A stretch of 64,000 nt of DNA. It comes from Arthonia radiata (lineage: Eukaryota > Ascomycota > Arthoniomycetes > Arthoniales > Arthoniaceae). Each line of letters opens with the position of its first letter. Positions within the stretch are counted from its first letter, which is position 1. The translations under genes were made by a program, and so were the position numbers. Positions 63,844 to 64,000 of the stretch are shown in pieces. The stretch spans positions 248,001-312,000 of the forward strand of contig PSQN01000006.1 of NCBI GenBank assembly GCA_002989075.1. Reading direction: 5' to 3'. The notes under the pieces are model-generated. The model did no database searches. It was not told where the DNA came from and saw only the letters and a list, made by a program, of their open reading frames with translations.

Positions 63844-64000
63844 GCCGGAAAGTGGAGCCTAGCCCAGCGCAAAAAGGGTCACCTGCAAGTCATGTGCGAG
63901 CGGCGCGATACTGTCACGCCGGTGTGTCGCTGTTCGTGAAGCGTGATGTGGGAAATGCAGGCTCGTGATCTTTGGGCTGGTTGGAAGAGAGCGCGCGAAT
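63844..64000. other. Window edge, promoter of the pepsin-fold gene
   Basis: 157 bp upstream of the last gene; nothing recognised. Confidence 0.3.

Overview
The window is nuclear DNA of a filamentous ascomycete (Pezizomycotina, most likely Dothideomycetes). It has compact genes with 48-80 nt GT-AG introns, CT-rich leaders before start codons, a fused nitrate reductase and siroheme nitrite reductase of fungal layout, a SAT4/rhodopsin-type membrane protein and a Dal5-type transporter. The species call is inference. No rRNA, tRNA, retroelement or viral gene was recognised.

Layout. 0-20 kb is ordinary gene-bearing DNA: tartrate/D-malate dehydrogenase, macro-domain protein, AT-hook/Myb-like regulator, triose-phosphate-translocator-like carrier, UDP-sugar 6-dehydrogenase, MFS anion symporter and a seven-TM SAT4 protein, with long intergenic stretches. 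22-31 kb and 43-55 kb are accessory in character. They hold four members of a CCCH-like zinc-finger gene family (A-D; two damaged, one unresolved), four copies of a dispersed repeat element (R1-R4) and a ~154-bp tandem array. Between them sits a conserved block: nitrate reductase, nitrite reductase, a large acidic SANT-like nuclear protein and the Golgi SNARE Bos1. 55-64 kb carries a small secreted protein, an SF1 helicase relic, Hsp110/Sse1 and a pepsin-fold protein that lacks both catalytic DTG motifs.

The most unusual content is R1-R4. Each has a conserved ~150-240-bp head, then an array of short hairpins with a near-constant 8-12-nt loop, then a 0.5-0.9 kb skewed tail. Stem sequence changes from unit to unit, but the two arms change together (for example CCAC/GTGG, CCTT/AAGG, CTCT/AGAG and CCTC/GAGG around one loop). 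R1 and R2 share a loop while R3 and R4 have unrelated ones, so the fold rather than the sequence appears to be kept. The order is R1-B-R2-D, then the nitrate block, then A-satellite-R3-C-R4. The R1-R2 and R3-R4 spacings are both about 6 kb, which suggests old duplication of a gene-plus-element unit.

Nitrate reductase and nitrite reductase lie head to tail. The spacer has a perfect match to the NirA/NIT4 consensus and several GATA-factor sites, consistent with nitrate induction and nitrogen-metabolite control.
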